Assembly: GCA_037367405.1 (NCBI GenBank)
Contig: JAZKJV010003256.1
Location: forward strand, 1,364,001 to 1,428,000
From: Ottelia alismoides
Lineage: Eukaryota; Streptophyta; Magnoliopsida; Alismatales; Hydrocharitaceae
DNA: 64,000 nucleotides
Direction of reading: 5' to 3'
Positions within the stretch are counted from its first letter, which is position 1. The number at the start of each line of letters is the position of its first letter. Positions 22,713 through 36,623 of this stretch are shown here, in pieces. Under the pieces are notes generated by a model that did no database searches, had not been told where the DNA came from, and saw nothing but the letters and a program-made list of their open reading frames with translations. The position numbers and the translations under genes were made by a program.

Positions 22713-25700
22713 TGATAACTAGGGTTTTCATCACGGGTCTAAGTATATGTCTTACACAGGGCAAAGATACAATCGTTGTGGCGACCCACGACAAGAGCCC
22801 CAGTTAATCAACAATTAACCCATAAAAATAATAAAGTAATTAAAATAAAAATGTGGAGTTAAAATTTATTATAACTCGACAACAATGTGTATAACATGTA
22901 AGTATGTGTAGAGGTCGAACACAGGGAGAGGTCGAACACATGGAGTAAATGGGAGGAGGAGGAAAAAGATGCTCAAAACTTTGTCTTTTATCTCTTATCC
23001 ATTTTATTATTTTTGTGGGTTTTTTAATTTTTAATTTTTATTTTTTTAATTTTATTTTGGATTTTATATTTTTATATTTTGATTTTGATTTTTCAATTTT
23101 TCAATTTTTATATTTTTATATTATTTTTCTTTTATATAAACAATACCACATATATAAGGCTTTATATATAACATATAGTTGTATATTAATGAAAAATTAG
23201 TAAATAAAGATAAAATACAAATAATAAATTGTTTTTGGGTTTTTAATAATTTTCTAATTTTTTATTTTTCTGGATTTTTGCTAATTTTTATGTATTTTTA
23301 AAGTAAAAATATCCCAAATAAGGGATAAATAAAATACCCTAAATTAAATTGGATTTTAAAAATAGTAAATAAACTCCAAAATTATCCAAATCAGTTTTAA
23401 TATATATAAATATTTTTATAAATAAAATTATAAAGTAGAAAAAGATATTTTTGTATTTTTAAGCATTTTTAAGATTTTTATAAGAGATTTTTGGGTTTTT
23501 AGATTTTTAGGCGTTTTGTTTTTCCATTTTTAGTGATTTTTGGTCATAATTAAAATAGGATCAAATAGACTATATATAATATTTTTGAATTTTTAGCAAA
23601 ATTTTGATATTTTTTGGTATTTTATACGCTAAACAGGGAAAAATGGGATCCATTTTATTTTTAATAAATGGATTAAATATAAAAAATTTGAAATAAAATA
23701 TGGACGTGAGAGTACATGGCATGAAGCATCTAACCCCATTTTTGTGGATTTTTAGGAGCACATTAGCTATATTTAATAACTAAAGAAACAACATAAAAAT
23801 ATAAGTCCTAGCAGGGGCATTTTTGCAAATAAAATAAAAGACATGGGCACAAATGCAATTTTTCCAATGCAATAAAACATTTATTTAATTTTTTATACTA
23901 ATTCGCAATTACAAAAATCGACTTGGGCCTCTATGCAAAATTTCCCTAGTCACGTGGGGACTATACGTGACTCTAGGAGGGACCAAAGTGCAATTACAGA
24001 AAGCTCAGGCACCTAAGTGTAAAATGCCCAATTTATATGTAACTCTAATTTTATTTTACAGGACTAAAAATATAATACAAAAAGACAGGGTGAGAATATG
24101 CAATTTACCCCCTAATAAGGCGCCATCGGACGACTGGGATCTTTTCACTAATACACATGTCGCTCATCCCACGGTCGATACCGGTTCACAGATGGACCCT
24201 GTAGATTAGATCGTATGATACAATCCATCGGTCGTGGCTGGGCTCCATCCTACGGTGGCTGCTACATCTGGGCCGACCTTCTTGATCCAACGGTAGAGAG
24301 CGTATGAGAAAGAACACGAAAGAAGGTCTAGCGAGACAAGCTTCGATCTCTTCTCCCTTGCATCTCCGACGTCCTCCAAACTCCAAGATGGCTCAAGACT
24401 TTCCTGGTGAAGTCCCCGAACGGTTGGAGGCAAAAGAATGGGTGAAGGTTCATCGGAGCGCCACCACAAGGTCGGAGAGTATGTGGTGCTCAAGGTGCCT
24501 CCGGCGAGCTTCGAAATCCCCTCCTAACGCGTATTCGCACCTCTAACCTGCACATGACAAGAGAGGGACCAAGGAAAAAATGCCTCGACCCCGTTAAACG
24601 GCGAGGTGAGGCGTAGGGGGGTCGTGGCAGCGAGATCCGGCGAGGTGGATGGAGGTGGACCTCGTATTCCATATCCGAGGGGGAGCTGTTGGGGCGAAGG
24701 TGCTTAAGGCGTAGGAAAACGGAAGGGGAAGGAAATGAAGGTGGAAGCGGGGGTCAGAACTGGTGGTTTGGACGGTGAAACACTGCCGGAGCTCTAGAGC
24801 ATCGACGAGGCTAACTTAACCTAATCGAACTAATTAACTAACTAAAATGAATAATAAATGGCATAGAAACGATCCTAAGAACTACAACTACCTAGAAAAT
24901 AAGAAATAGAGCTCAATCCTGGGTTTTGACCCGGGTGCACGATCGCCGACGACGGTGGCCGTGGGTGCATGTCCTCCTCCTCCAGCCGATCCAAGACCTC
25001 CAGGGGACTCCTTCTGTCACAAGGATACACACTTTGGCCGAAGGAGGGGGCTCAAGGATTAGGGGATGCCAAAAAATGCAAGGAGGAGGAGATGGAGTAA
25101 TTAAAGAACATAATGAACACCCTTATTGACTAGGCAAAATCAACGAATCGAACGTATGTACAATAGATACAAGGGCAGGGTGTGGATCATGATTTATCGA
25201 GGATCATTTCATGTGAAGTGATCGAAGACAATTGATGGAAGGATCGGCCGAGAAAGATGCATGAAAATGGGGGAAAATATTGTTCTGATGCACGGGGGGG
25301 TGGGGGGGGGGAGTCTGAAGGGACAGTTGCCTGGTCAACTGTCAACACACATCCATTGGGCCACGTAGGCTCATTAGGCGAGAAAACAACTTATTTATTA
25401 AAGAATAATTATTTAAAAATAATAAATGATTATGCTTTTTTGAGTATTAAATAAAAAATGTTTATTATTTTAGTTAGTATTTTATTAAGATTTTTATTTA
25501 TTTTTGGCTTTATTTATTAGTAGTTAATTTTTAATAGTGTATAGGTAGATTTGCCTATGTTTTGTACATTTTTATTTTTATTTTATATATTTATTATTAT
25601 TATTTTCTTTTCTTTTATATATTAATAACTTATTTTTATGAGTATCAATATATTTTTATTATATTTTTATGATGTAATTTGTATACTTAAATAAATAGAT

Positions 25701-26699
25701 ATGTATAACGTATATGTATATTTATAGGTATTTTACCTATGTATTATATACACATTTTTATTTTAATGTATTTTATTGGATTTTATATTGGGTTTATATT
25801 TTTAATAAATTATAGATAGTATTTACAATATTACAAAAATAAAAGGATAAAGAAATAAAAGAACGAAATCCATTTTTATTTATACACAAGTAATAACATA
25901 GGTATTTTGCCTATGTTTTCACATAGACTTATTTTATTTTATTTTTTCTTTTTGGTTTTATTTTAAATTCAATATGAACATATGTTATAAATAATAATTA
26001 CAAAATTATGAAAAAATAAATTTGTAAAAATAATATAGCATGAATAAATGGAATATTTCAATCGGTATAATGTATAATAGGGGTTAAAAATCTAACTTCC
26101 GCACAATAATTCCAAAAAATATAAAAACACCACCATTAAATAGCATGTAAAAAGTTATATACATTTAGAGGTAATTTTGATATGTTTTGAATTTTTATTT
26201 GAAAGATATGAGTCCGCGAGGTTGGATTTTTGGCTTTTTATTTTGTGTATAAAATAAACACAGTGTATTATTTTTGTACAAACTCAGTTTTGTATTTTTA
26301 TTTACATTATTATCTACAACTTTCATGTATAAAGTTTTTTAATTTGATGAATAAATAATAAAGAATAAAACATGTATAAAAAATGCATAAATAATGAATA
26401 AAACAATTGGGTTTTCATTTTATTATTTGACCCTATCTCCCCCTACTTTATTCCTTGTCGACCAACTCAATTCTTGATTTGGTCTCAGGGTTTAGGGTCA
26501 TAAAATATCTTTGATATTTATTCCTTTTTCTTTTATTCTCTTTATTCTATAATTTTGATATTTAAAACCATGTTTTATATACAATTAATACAATAAATAG
26601 TGAATGCTATTTTTCATAAATTAATGCTATTTACATGCATCAGTTATGGTTTTTAAGTCCAAACTGATAGAATAAAGGTGATAAAATGGAGATTCATCA
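22713..26699 (-). repeat. G1-type 3' LTR, unit 1 copy (about 4.0 kb)
   Basis: On the minus strand it begins TGATGAATCTCC after the polypurine tract AGTATAGGGGG (26700 side) and ends GTTATCA at 22713. It matches 36624-40513 and 59963-63901 throughout. It contains hairpins of the form AACATAGG-loop-CCTATGTT (25895-25917) and a G-rich run near 25297-25312. Open frames in its GC-rich part (24186-24672) recur in other copies only with frame breaks and are not called as genes. Confidence 0.9.
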
Positions 26700-29600
26700 C
26701 CCCCTATACTTTCCTTTGCTAGTCCCTAGCAAACACTTATGCAATAAGTAAAAAGAATAAAGAAGAAAAGAAAAAAAAGAATAAATGGAATTGATTTCGA
26801 TTATAAAACTTGTTTTTACAAAATCAAAGTTTGGGGCTCAGGTTAGACCTTGATGTGAAAATGTGTGTGGAACCTGGTTGGGAACCAAATTTAAAACACA
26901 ATAGCCCTCGAGAGTCACAAAACTCGGTTCAAACCACCTCTATAGCCAGTTTAGAACTAGCCTATATCATACACAAACCCTTATGACTATGAGCTGAAAT
27001 GGCAAAGAAACTGACTTCTCCAGAATGACAACCCAATGATTCCCCAATATAGCACCCTGTCCTCGAGGAGCGGATATTCCCTTCTAAGTTCAAGTGGCAT
27101 CCAACTCAAGAGGAGGAGGTGAAGAAAAGAATGGATGGTAGCCAGTGTAGCTACCTATCCTGGGATGCATGACCAGTGCAGTCAAGTCATCCAGCTGCAG
27201 GCTCACATGGTATAACTTTGATGCTCAAGCTTGGTTATTTCTATACAACATATATACATACTCCGACAGCCATTTTATTTTTATTTGCAGGCCTGCCCAC
27301 TTTTTTTGGAGTTTTTTTTGAAATACTATTTACAGTAGCATTTACATAAGTAGTTTTTCCTCTTGAGCTAGAAGACTATCTCTCTTTTGAAGCATTATTG
27401 CAACCCATACTCTCCTGTCATTTGACTTCATGGCAACTGGACTAGGTTGGGGTACACTTCCCTCCCTAGACGAGGATGAATGTTCCCACTCGTGTGCATC
27501 TCAGACCGACAGATCCAACCCCCTCACCACTCCAACTGAGTTGAGCCAAGTAAAAGGTGCAAGTATCCAAGATAGGTCACGACCGACAAGAGTCATGCGT
27601 GCGTCTTGAAACGTTCTAGTTAGTCAGTTGAGGTGACTTGAACCCATCCCTAAGTCACAAAGAATTAAGTCCTAATGGAACTGAAGTACCTTAAACCTAG
27701 TTCCCATAAGGTTCCAGTGTAGTTAGGTGCAGTAAGGTCCAACCAAGCTCCGATCGAATCGACTTTATTGGACTAGTTCAATCATCAAGCTTAATTCAAA
27801 GAATATGAATGATATACAAATTCTATGTACAATGCAGAAAGAATGATGCAATTTTCAAAGAATTTGAAAATGAAAAGAATTTTTACACACAGAGTTTTGC
27901 AAAAAAGAATTTTGGCACAAGAAGTATAAAATATGTACAACTATTTACACATGCGTGCCTATTTTTATTTATTTACAAGGGTTAAGAATTTAAAGAATTT
28001 ACAGGTTTTAACAAGTTATTTTGTTTAGGTATATATGTACATTTGATAAAGAATTTTATTTATTGATATATTTTATGATGCATTCATTCCTCAAATTTAT
28101 TTGAAAACAGTTTTGAAAACTATAGTACACAATAGTTTTTGCAATTATTTACAAATATTTGAAAGTCATTTTGCAAAGTTTTTTCAAACATTATACATAG
28201 ATTTTTCAAAATAGTTTTACAAACATTTTCAAAATCATTTGCAAATAGATTTTCAAAACATTTATTTCACACAAAGAAAAGATTTTTTTACAAATAAAAA
28301 TATTTTACAAAGGTTGAAAACATATCACAAAAAGTTTTCTAAACAGGTCAAACAAGTTTTCAAATCATTTTGCAAAAATATTTTTAACTCGATTTATTAA
28401 TCAGTATATATAAAAAGAATTTTGAGGAATAGATGTTATTAATTGATTTTTAATGAATTATGTATGTATAGTATTTTTAGCCACATTTATTATTAATTAT
28501 ACGAAAGTACGAGTTATGGCTAAAGTATATACATAGTATATATGACCCCCGTATACTTAGCACGTGCTATGTCCTCATAGATCGAAGAGAAAAAGAGAAG
28601 ACATAACTCGTATTGAGTATTGAAAAGCTTATACTACAACGACTGGACAAGAAAGAAAAGAATGAAGAGATAAATGAAAAAGAAGGCAACCGTCCCCCTA
28701 TACCTAGGATCAAATAATCCTAAGTATAGCTGAATGTACACAAGGCAGGGATGGTCAATAGTGGGAATACATGGATCACAGCTCGATCTGTCTCCCCCTA
28801 TACTTAGGGTTAGATATTCCTAAGTATAGAAGAGAAAATCAACAAAAGAGGAGATAGTGGAGGGGATCAAAGAATGAAAGAATCCATGGTGCACACCCCT
28901 ATACTTAGGGACAAAGTACATCCTAAGTACAGAAAACTGATGCAAAGGAGAGACACCTTTTCTGTAGAAAATGAAAAATGAAAAGGAAAATAAGAAAAGA
29001 AGAAAAGACATATACAGATAGATGACAAGATCGTAGAGAATGTACATATCACTCCTCCTATACGTAGGGTGAAAGATCCCTAAGTATAAGAAACGACCGG
29101 AGTAATGAAACAGAACACAGAAAGAACAACACGGTGTGTACCCCCCTATACTTAGGACAAGGTACGTCCTACATATAGACATAAAGATTTGGCGTAAGAT
29201 CTGAGGTACACATGACGTACGGGAAAGAATGAATGTCAGACAAAACACATATATACAACAAGGTAGACTGGTGAAGTGCAGGACAGTGTCCGACAAGTGA
29301 ATACCGTTCTCTCATCATCGTCTCCCTGTGAGAATGACGAGGCAATCAGAAAATAAAAAGACACCCGGGTATACAGGTAGGTGGGTGTCTGCTACCAGGG
29401 CAGAATAGATCGAAAGCGATAGAAAGGTCCGGTAGTATGAAGCAGATCATCGGCTCATAGGATCATCATAAGGAAAAAGTGCCGGTACCGTAAGACCTGG
29501 AGGAAGAAGGAATAGTACAGACTCCTCCAAGTCAATCATGGTCTTAGAAAGATAAAAAAAGTTAAGACCAGGAGACTTCCCTAATGCAACAACATGATAT

Positions 29601-30034
29601 CCGGTGGGCATAAAGTCAGAAGGATCAGGGGCACACCGAACACCATGAGAGATGGCTCAACCCTGCGAGGGTCGTAAAGGTAAGCAGACCCAGATAAGTC
29701 AAAGATCTCAGAAGACTCAGCCCCGTGCTCCAACAGAAAGGAGACACAACCCAAGAGGAGACCGAGTACACAAATTTGAAGACTCGGCCTCATGCTCAAA
29801 TAGAAAGGAGACACCAGAAGTGAAGTCAAGTACGCATAAAATGATGTACCCTCTTGTAGATAACCCTCAAGGAGTAGTACATGCTAGACAATGAATAATC
29901 AAACAGAGCTCACCCTTGCACGGGTCATTAAGGTGAGCGAACTCCATAGGAGTTAGATCCATCAAACAGATCATCAGAAGCGATCTCGGTAGGCGATAGG
30001 TCGGCTACCGGCAGAAGAGACCGACAGATCAAGA
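26700..30034 (-). mobile_element. G1-type interior, 3' portion, unit 1 copy
   Basis: Read from high to low coordinates: repeat array portion (29650-30034), hairpin array (28544-29178), an AT-rich stretch full of TTTTCAAA/TTTGCAAA words (27800-28450), a weakly conserved region shared with G', then the polypurine tract. No gag, protease, reverse transcriptase or integrase motif is visible. The 158-codon minus frame 28820-29296 runs across the hairpins and is broken in unit 2, so it is not called. It is cut at 30034 by the duplication join. Confidence 0.8.
28544..29178 (-). repeat. Hairpin array, unit 1 copy
   Basis: Six elements roughly 90-160 bases apart, each opening on the plus strand with a C-run and TATAC-type arm. 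Five are clear inverted repeats: 28698-28729 (12 of 13 paired), 28798-28829 (11 of 11), 28899-28932 (10 of 11), 29058-29088 (10 of 11) and 29146-29178 (11 of 13). The first, near 28558-28569, is the palindrome TAGCACGTGCTA. On the minus (element) strand most end CCTAAGTATAG followed by a G run, the same wording as the element's own polypurine tract. Homologous arrays are at 42351-42983 and, on the plus strand, 51811-52066. Confidence 0.85.
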
Positions 30035-30066
30035 ATATGGAAGAATCACTAAGCGCATATACCACT
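30035..30066. other. Duplication breakpoint with templated filler
   Basis: G1 interior stops at 'gatcaaga' (30034). Then comes a 24-base stretch (30035-30058) matching the last bases of the copia LTR, then the PBS edge 'ataccact' (30059-30066) and the copia LTR from 30067. In unit 2 the G1 interior continues past the same point (43831-43840) without a break. Short copied filler at a join is typical of end-joining repair with template switching. Confidence 0.8.
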
Positions 30067-32616
30067 TGAAGGATATGGAAGTACTAAGCGCATCGCGGAA
30101 GTGTGAGGATCACATCATTTATGATCAGGAGCGACTAGTCGCACTAGTTGCTCGGTGCAACGGAATTTAAAAAAATTAAACGATGAAACCACATGATCCA
30201 AGAACATTTCTCAGATATTTTCATCTAAACCACATACTAGATTAAGGAATAACACTTGTAGCATGGTTGTGATCGAGTCTCTAAACAAAGAGACCTCCTG
30301 TCTCAAGTCCAATCCATCAGAGGAGACACCTGCGAGCACGGAGACGAATCATGTGCCTCTTACAATCCGAGTTGTTTATCAAGGCGGTAAGTCTCCTGAT
30401 CTTGTCTCACAAGTTCAAACATCTTCTTCACGAGCGAGGTGCACCTAAGGAGACGGAGATCCGCGAGTAGTTGCAGTAGCAGCACAACGACGAAGCGACG
30501 ATGGCAGGGACCTTCTCTCTTGGGTTAGAGTGGACGGGCACTCAAGATGGAGAGAGAGGGTGGCGTGGGGCTTGAGAGTGAGAGAGAGAGAGCAATAGTT
30601 GTTGTAAAATGAAGAGAAAGGGTTACCTATTCTTTTATAATATTTTGGGAGTCCATGGATCTCAATCCATGGATACACAAATCTAATGGTTTAGATTGAC
30701 TTGTGTTTCTTTCGATGGCCATGATTATATTGTAAAAACACAACAACAATTAATTTAATTTATTAAATGTATATTGAATAATAATCAATATCAATTAATA
30801 TCAAATTAAATCAATCATCCATGGAGATAATAGGAAGGAGGCTAGCCTCCTTCCTTAAAGAGGGGGACAACCAACAATTTTAAATAGGACTTGGTTGCCA
30901 TCCACCATCTCTGCATGGAAGGTGGCTATCACCTCTTTATTCCATGAGATTACATTATCCCATAGATTTCTCCAATATTTTGCAAAAACTTTTGTTGCAA
31001 ATTTATTCACACAAATAATTCATAATTATTATGTGAACATTGCATTCATGCCATTGAAAATTTGTGAATCACATTCACAATCTAAAATAAAATATAAATT
31101 ATATTTTCCATTAATTGTCCAATGTGAATCCAATTCACATCAACACTTAATCAACAAATATAAATTACAATTGGCTCTCTCTGATATATCATAAATCACA
31201 TTTATAATATTTATAAATAATTTGGATAATGCTATCCACATTATTCTTATCCATACTAATTAAATCACATTTAATTATATTGGATCATCATTCTCATGCA
31301 TTAAATAATATGAATCAAATTCACATTATTCATGATAATTAAACCACATTTAATTATGCATTTCTAAATGCTTGGATATATTTTAATAATGGAATTATTC
31401 TTGAACTCTTTCAAGAATAATACACTCTCTCCGTAGATACTTGGAGATAAGGACATGTCGATTGTATGTTCCATGTACAATGACTTGGATATTGAGATCA
31501 CATCTCAAGTCTAGATCTCATGGACCTCTCATAGATGCTTGATTAATTCAAGATCGTAAATCTAATCTTCTCATTGCATCTGTATCACATTCAGATTATG
31601 TCCAACATTTGGACCAAGATCAGATCACTTCTCTACTGAGAGGAGTCACTAAAATCCAGACCTATTTTATCACTCCATTGGAATGGAACTGTCGTAGTTA
31701 TACAATCGTTTATGATCACATCACCCGCATGTATTCCTAATGCATGTACATCCTGCATACTTGAAGACCTATAATAAACCCGAAGACAGAGTTCAGTTTA
31801 CACTGCCATCTTTAGGGTTTTATCGTTAAGTTTTTCATTCGATCATCGAGAGTTGGTATCGATCATATGCTTTACAAAGACATATATCGTACTTGCAAAT
31901 TGTTGTCATGCTTCCAAAGCAAGACGACCATGCATGAAATTTGATTGGTCCCAATATATCATGAATGTGCTCATTTCTTACGATTCACAAGTGAACCTAT
32001 ACGATCCCTTTGAGAGATTGTATCACTCATATGCCCTCTTATGCACACCAGCTCGCCGATGTATAGACCTTGATTAGGTCATCAACCTATTGGTTTGCCA
32101 AATGTACATACTTAGACATACAACAACACATCTGTCTCCGTTCATAGGACGTGTGCCTATATCGTGACAGTATATGACATAGGACTTGGTTATCTCGATC
32201 TCGTTAAGTCAACTCTTTGACCTAACTAATCTGACACCTCCGAATCTCTATTCTCATGTAAAAGACTTGCATCAAGAGGTCGGTCAGATATCAGCCAAAT
32301 GAGAAAGGATTTCCATCTCCTACTCAAGTTTTAGATCATTTCTTAACAATCATTTAGTGGTGCTTGTGAGTCCTAATCTAGTTCTTTAGATAGTCATCTG
32401 AGCACCAGCCTCTATGATTCAACCATTGAATCGACAACTGTATGATCATAAAGATGGCCATGGTACATAACCCTAATTGCAACCAGGGACCTTATAGTGC
32501 ATTTATTCATTTAATCTCAGATAGGGAGTGAAATAAAAAAATAACTTTTATTGAGAAATCAAACATTACAATAACTTCTTTTTTGGAATGGTTCGCCTCG
32601 GGTCACATGGCTAACA
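30067..32616 (-). repeat. Copia LTR, unit 2 copy of the C1 5' LTR
   Basis: Minus strand from 32616 to 30067, collinear with 14709-17267. It carries only eight bases of the primer site region (AGTGGTAT) beyond its end before the filler, so the rest of C1 was not duplicated. The U5 stem-loop is near 30127-30151. Confidence 0.9.
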
Positions 32617-35600
32617 CGGGTATGACAGAGTGGTGGAACATGCGGCAGAGAGCTCCAGCATGTAGATGGATCTCGAATCTTAAGCTTTCCCAATTGTGGA
32701 GATGGATAGCTGTCATCTCACCTGCATCCAAGGACCCAACTTTGGGATTGAAATCGCAAGAGAAACGAAACCACCTCTTCTCGGTAGAGGTGAATAGGAG
32801 TTATTTATAGAACATATTCTGGTGACTTTTGAAATTCAAAATGTGAGCGAATCAATGCACAATATGCGGATCTAAGGTGCTGGCTGTGGAGACAAGTGAA
32901 TGAGTGAAATGATTGAAGAAGGAATCAAGGGAAGTTAGTGAGTGACACACGTGGAAAAATTGTGTGAAGAGTGGGTGTTGCACAAGATAGGTGGAAGAGG
33001 CAGGCAGACTAGGCAGTTGACCTGGGTCAACGAGCCCGTGCCGTCCAATTAGAAGGCGTAAAGGAAATCGCCAAAATAGGCTAGACGATAAAATAGGAAG
33101 AAAATGTTAAATAATTGAACAAAAAATCGAAAATAAATTTAAATGAATAAATAATGTAAATAAAAATTGTTAAGAATAAAATAAAGTTAATTTAGATGAA
33201 TTTTAATTAATTAAATATAGAGTATACAAGGGTTAAAAAAATTAAAAGGTATTATTTATCGGCATGTATACATACACACATATATATACATACAATGATT
33301 TGATTTTTAATTATTTCTATATATATATATACATAATTTAGTATTTTATTTATTTATAATATTTTACAATGGTTTTAATGAAATTTTTATTTGATGTTTA
33401 GGAATTAATTTATTAGGCAAATAAATAGTATATGTACAATATATACATAGTGATACCTATACAATATATACATGATTTTAATTTTGTTGATTTTTTATTT
33501 TGTAATTTTTATTAGTATTTCATATGAGTCAAAATAATATTCAAAATTAATTAAAAAATACAATATTTACAAATATGCATAAGAAAATAAATAATTAAAT
33601 AATATACATAATGTACATAGGTATAATATACAATAGTACCCCCAATTATCCACATTTTACACATGAACTCTGATTTTTATGATATCACCTCCATTTTAAA
33701 GATAATTTATTTTGGAGTACAACGAAAGTGATTTTGATGAGTTTGGAGTTTTGATGGAGTGGATACTGGTCTTGCCAGTTTGATATTTGTGGCCTTTTGA
33801 GAGTGTTGTTATTTATACAATATATACAGATTTTTATTGCAATTATTTTATTATTTACAAAAGAATTTTCTTCACAATTTCAAGAAGAAATCATTTTTAT
33901 TTAAAAAGTATTTGGTAATGAATAAATTAAATAAAGAATATGTATTACAGACAATTTTGTACAAATGATCAATATACAAGTGACAAATAATTTTCAGGAT
34001 TTTTTGGTATTTTTGAGCCTTATCTCCCTCTACTTTATTCCTTGTCCATCTGGTCAAGTTTGACCTTCTCTCGAGGTCAGATTCAGCCTGTATTTATTAC
34101 ATATATACAACCTTCTATTTTCTTTATTTTCCCTTTATTTTCTTTATTTTTCCTTTATTTCCTTTATTTATTTATTTTAGGTTAAAATAGTGATAAATAT
34201 ATAATATTTACATAAGAATTAGGGTTAGTAAAAGAATGGATTTATTACTATTTATAGATGTTTTATAAAGGATTTTAAGCTAAAATAAAAAAATTAAAAT
34301 GATGAAATGCATATTCATCATCCCCCTATGCTTTACTTTTGTTAGTCCCTTAGCAAACATTTATTTGAAGAATAAGTGACTAAAAGAAAAAGAAAAAAGA
34401 ATAAAGGAAAATTAAAGAACTTAGAACGATATTGAGCATTAAACTTATCTTCATAAAATCAAAGTATGGAGCTCTGTTAGACCTTTGGATTATTAGTTTG
34501 GACAGAACCTTAGTGGGAACGGACTTGACACTCAACAACCCCTAGAAACCTCACAACTCTACTCAAGTCTCCTCAATAGCTAGGTCAGAATAGATCAACT
34601 CATACGCAAACTTTTATGACTATGAATCTTTCTTATATAGTGTGAGTAATATGTAGCTCTCCTCGGCTGAAGCGGTAAAAGTCAGCCTTCTCTAACATGG
34701 TGACCCTAATTCCCCAATACAATAGCTCTTTGCTTGAGAAGAGGGGTATTCCCTTCTAAGTTCAAGTGCAACCATCTCAAGAAGAGGAAGTGGATAGAAG
34801 AATGGACGGTAGCCAGTGTAGCCACCTATCTTTGGATGCATGACCTATGTAGTCAAGTCATCCAGCTACGTGCTCATAAATATCTGACTTGGAAGCTCAA
34901 GCTTGCTTATTTGACTATACTAATGTACATACTCTGACAGGTATTTTATTTTTAATCAGGCCTGTCCACTTTTTTTGAGTTTTTGATTTTTGTACATTTT
35001 TTGAATATATACTAGGTGCAGCATGTACATAAGGAGTTTTTCCTCTTGAGCCAGTAGACTATCCCTCTTTTGAAACTTTATTGCAACGCACAACATTCTG
35101 TCTTTATACCTCACTGCTACTGGACCGTGTTGACTTAGATCTCGTGAGGGTCTAAAAATATCCTCACTAAATACAAAGTGAAGACAACATTGTCGCTGAG
35201 GCGACCGCTCATGAAACCTCAAGTCAATCAACAATTAACCTAGAATTAAAATATAGCAACGAATAACAAAAATATGCAGTTAAAATAGATTATAACTCTA
35301 TAATAAAGGTGTATAGTGTGTAAGCATGTGCAGAGTTCGAACACATGGAGCAAACGGTATATTGAGAAATAATGCATAAAAATTTATCCTTTTGTCTTGT
35401 CCATTTATTATCTTTTTGTGTGGCTTTTAATTTTTATATTTTATATTTCGATTTTTATATTTTTTTTATTTTATAATTTTTTTTCTTTTTATGTTTTCTG
35501 ATTTTTTAAATTTCCCTTTTCTTTAAATATATCATAAGAATATATAAGGCCACTTATACTTTATAGAGTAATATAATTATAAATATTACTAAAAATAATC

Positions 35601-36623
35601 AAAATATAAGAAATAAAATGTTTTTGGGTTTTATATATTTTTCTAATGTAATGATTTTTTGGTATTTTTATATATTTTTATGTATTTTAAAATAGCAATA
35701 TTCCAAATCAGGGAATAAATAAATAAGCAGAATTGATTTGATGATTAAAAATAGAAAATAAAATCCAAAATTCTTCAAATCAATTATAATAGATAGATAA
35801 TAAAGAAAAACCAGAAATAAATTTAATTTTTTTAATGTTTTTGGGAGTTTTACATCTTTTTTATAGGATTTTGGAACTTTTTAATTTTTATGATTTTCTT
35901 GTTCTATTTCTGGGGATTTTTGGCTGGAAATATAAAATAAAAAAATAAACAATTTTTTTAAAATTTTCAAAAAGGTTTTATTTTTTTTGGTATTTTCAAG
36001 TCATATAAGGATAATAACATGTTCATTTGATTTTTAATAAATAGTTAAACTGCTAAAATACCAAAATAGATATATGATGTGAAAATACTTGCTAGAAGGC
36101 ATCTAACCCTATTTTTTCATAATTTTTGGAGCATGAATGATATATTTAATAAATGAAATTCAAACACCAAAATACATAAACTAAGAAGGGCATATCTCTA
36201 AATAAAATTAAAGTCAAGGGTACATGTGCAAAGTACATAGAAATATACAACTAATATTCACATTTGTTGGACTAAGCATAAATACAAAAACTCATGAGGG
36301 CATACATGCAATTTGTCCAACTCACGTGGGACGACATGTGAGATGAGCTAGACTGGATCAAAATGTAATATGGAATAAATACAAGGATCCCTTTGCAAAA
36401 TTACCAAATTTTTTATGCTACACACTTTAATTACATGACTAATAAATAAAAAATTACAGGGGAAGATACACAATTTATGCCCAAAGTACGTGCGATCCAA
36501 TGACGCAGATCGTCGCACATGCCATGCGTTGCATGTTGGTCGGCAGATGATAGTTCGTGTCCGGACGTCTGAGATTAGATCTTGGAAGAAGATCTGATGG
36601 TCTAGGCTTTGAAGATCAGGCGT
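32617..36623 (-). mobile_element. G' remnant, unit 2 copy
   Basis: 3' LTR part 32617-34320 (LTR start TGATGAATATG at 34320, polypurine tract after it), shortened interior 34321-35130, 5' LTR part 35131-36623. The order and the deletion join at 35130/35131 are the same as in unit 1, so the internal deletion predates the duplication. The LINE is absent (empty site 36043-36060). No genes. Confidence 0.8.

Larger units (their letters stand above)
14701..30034. repeat. Unit 1 of a ~14 kb tandem duplication
   Basis: Contains, in order on the plus strand, a copia LTR (14709-17267), G' remnants (17268-22712, with the LINE) and part of G1 (3' LTR 22713-26699, interior 26700-30034). The same order and sequence recur at 30059-43840, visually around nine bases in ten identical, across three unrelated element families and their insertion edges. 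Without the LINE and one target copy unit 1 is about 13.9 kb, matching the second copy. The shared insertion edges show both nested insertions predate the duplication. Confidence 0.9.

Noticed and set aside
25297..25312. G-run as a G-quadruplex site
   Set aside because: The run is shortened in the other two LTR copies (near 39170 and 62510), so it is probably slippage.
22713..26699. A separate G1 insertion in unit 1
   Set aside because: Both flanks, the insertion base and the neighbouring G' and C1 edges are the same as for 36624-40513, which duplication explains and independent insertion does not.
28544..29178. Regularly spaced short repeats as a CRISPR array
   Set aside because: Units are imperfect hairpins of unequal spacing inside a plant retrotransposon, with no cas genes.
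28820..29296. 158-codon minus-strand frame, hydrophobic
   Set aside because: It reads through the hairpin array; the unit 2 copy is broken into short pieces (42886-43101). Hydrophobic residues come from T-rich codons.
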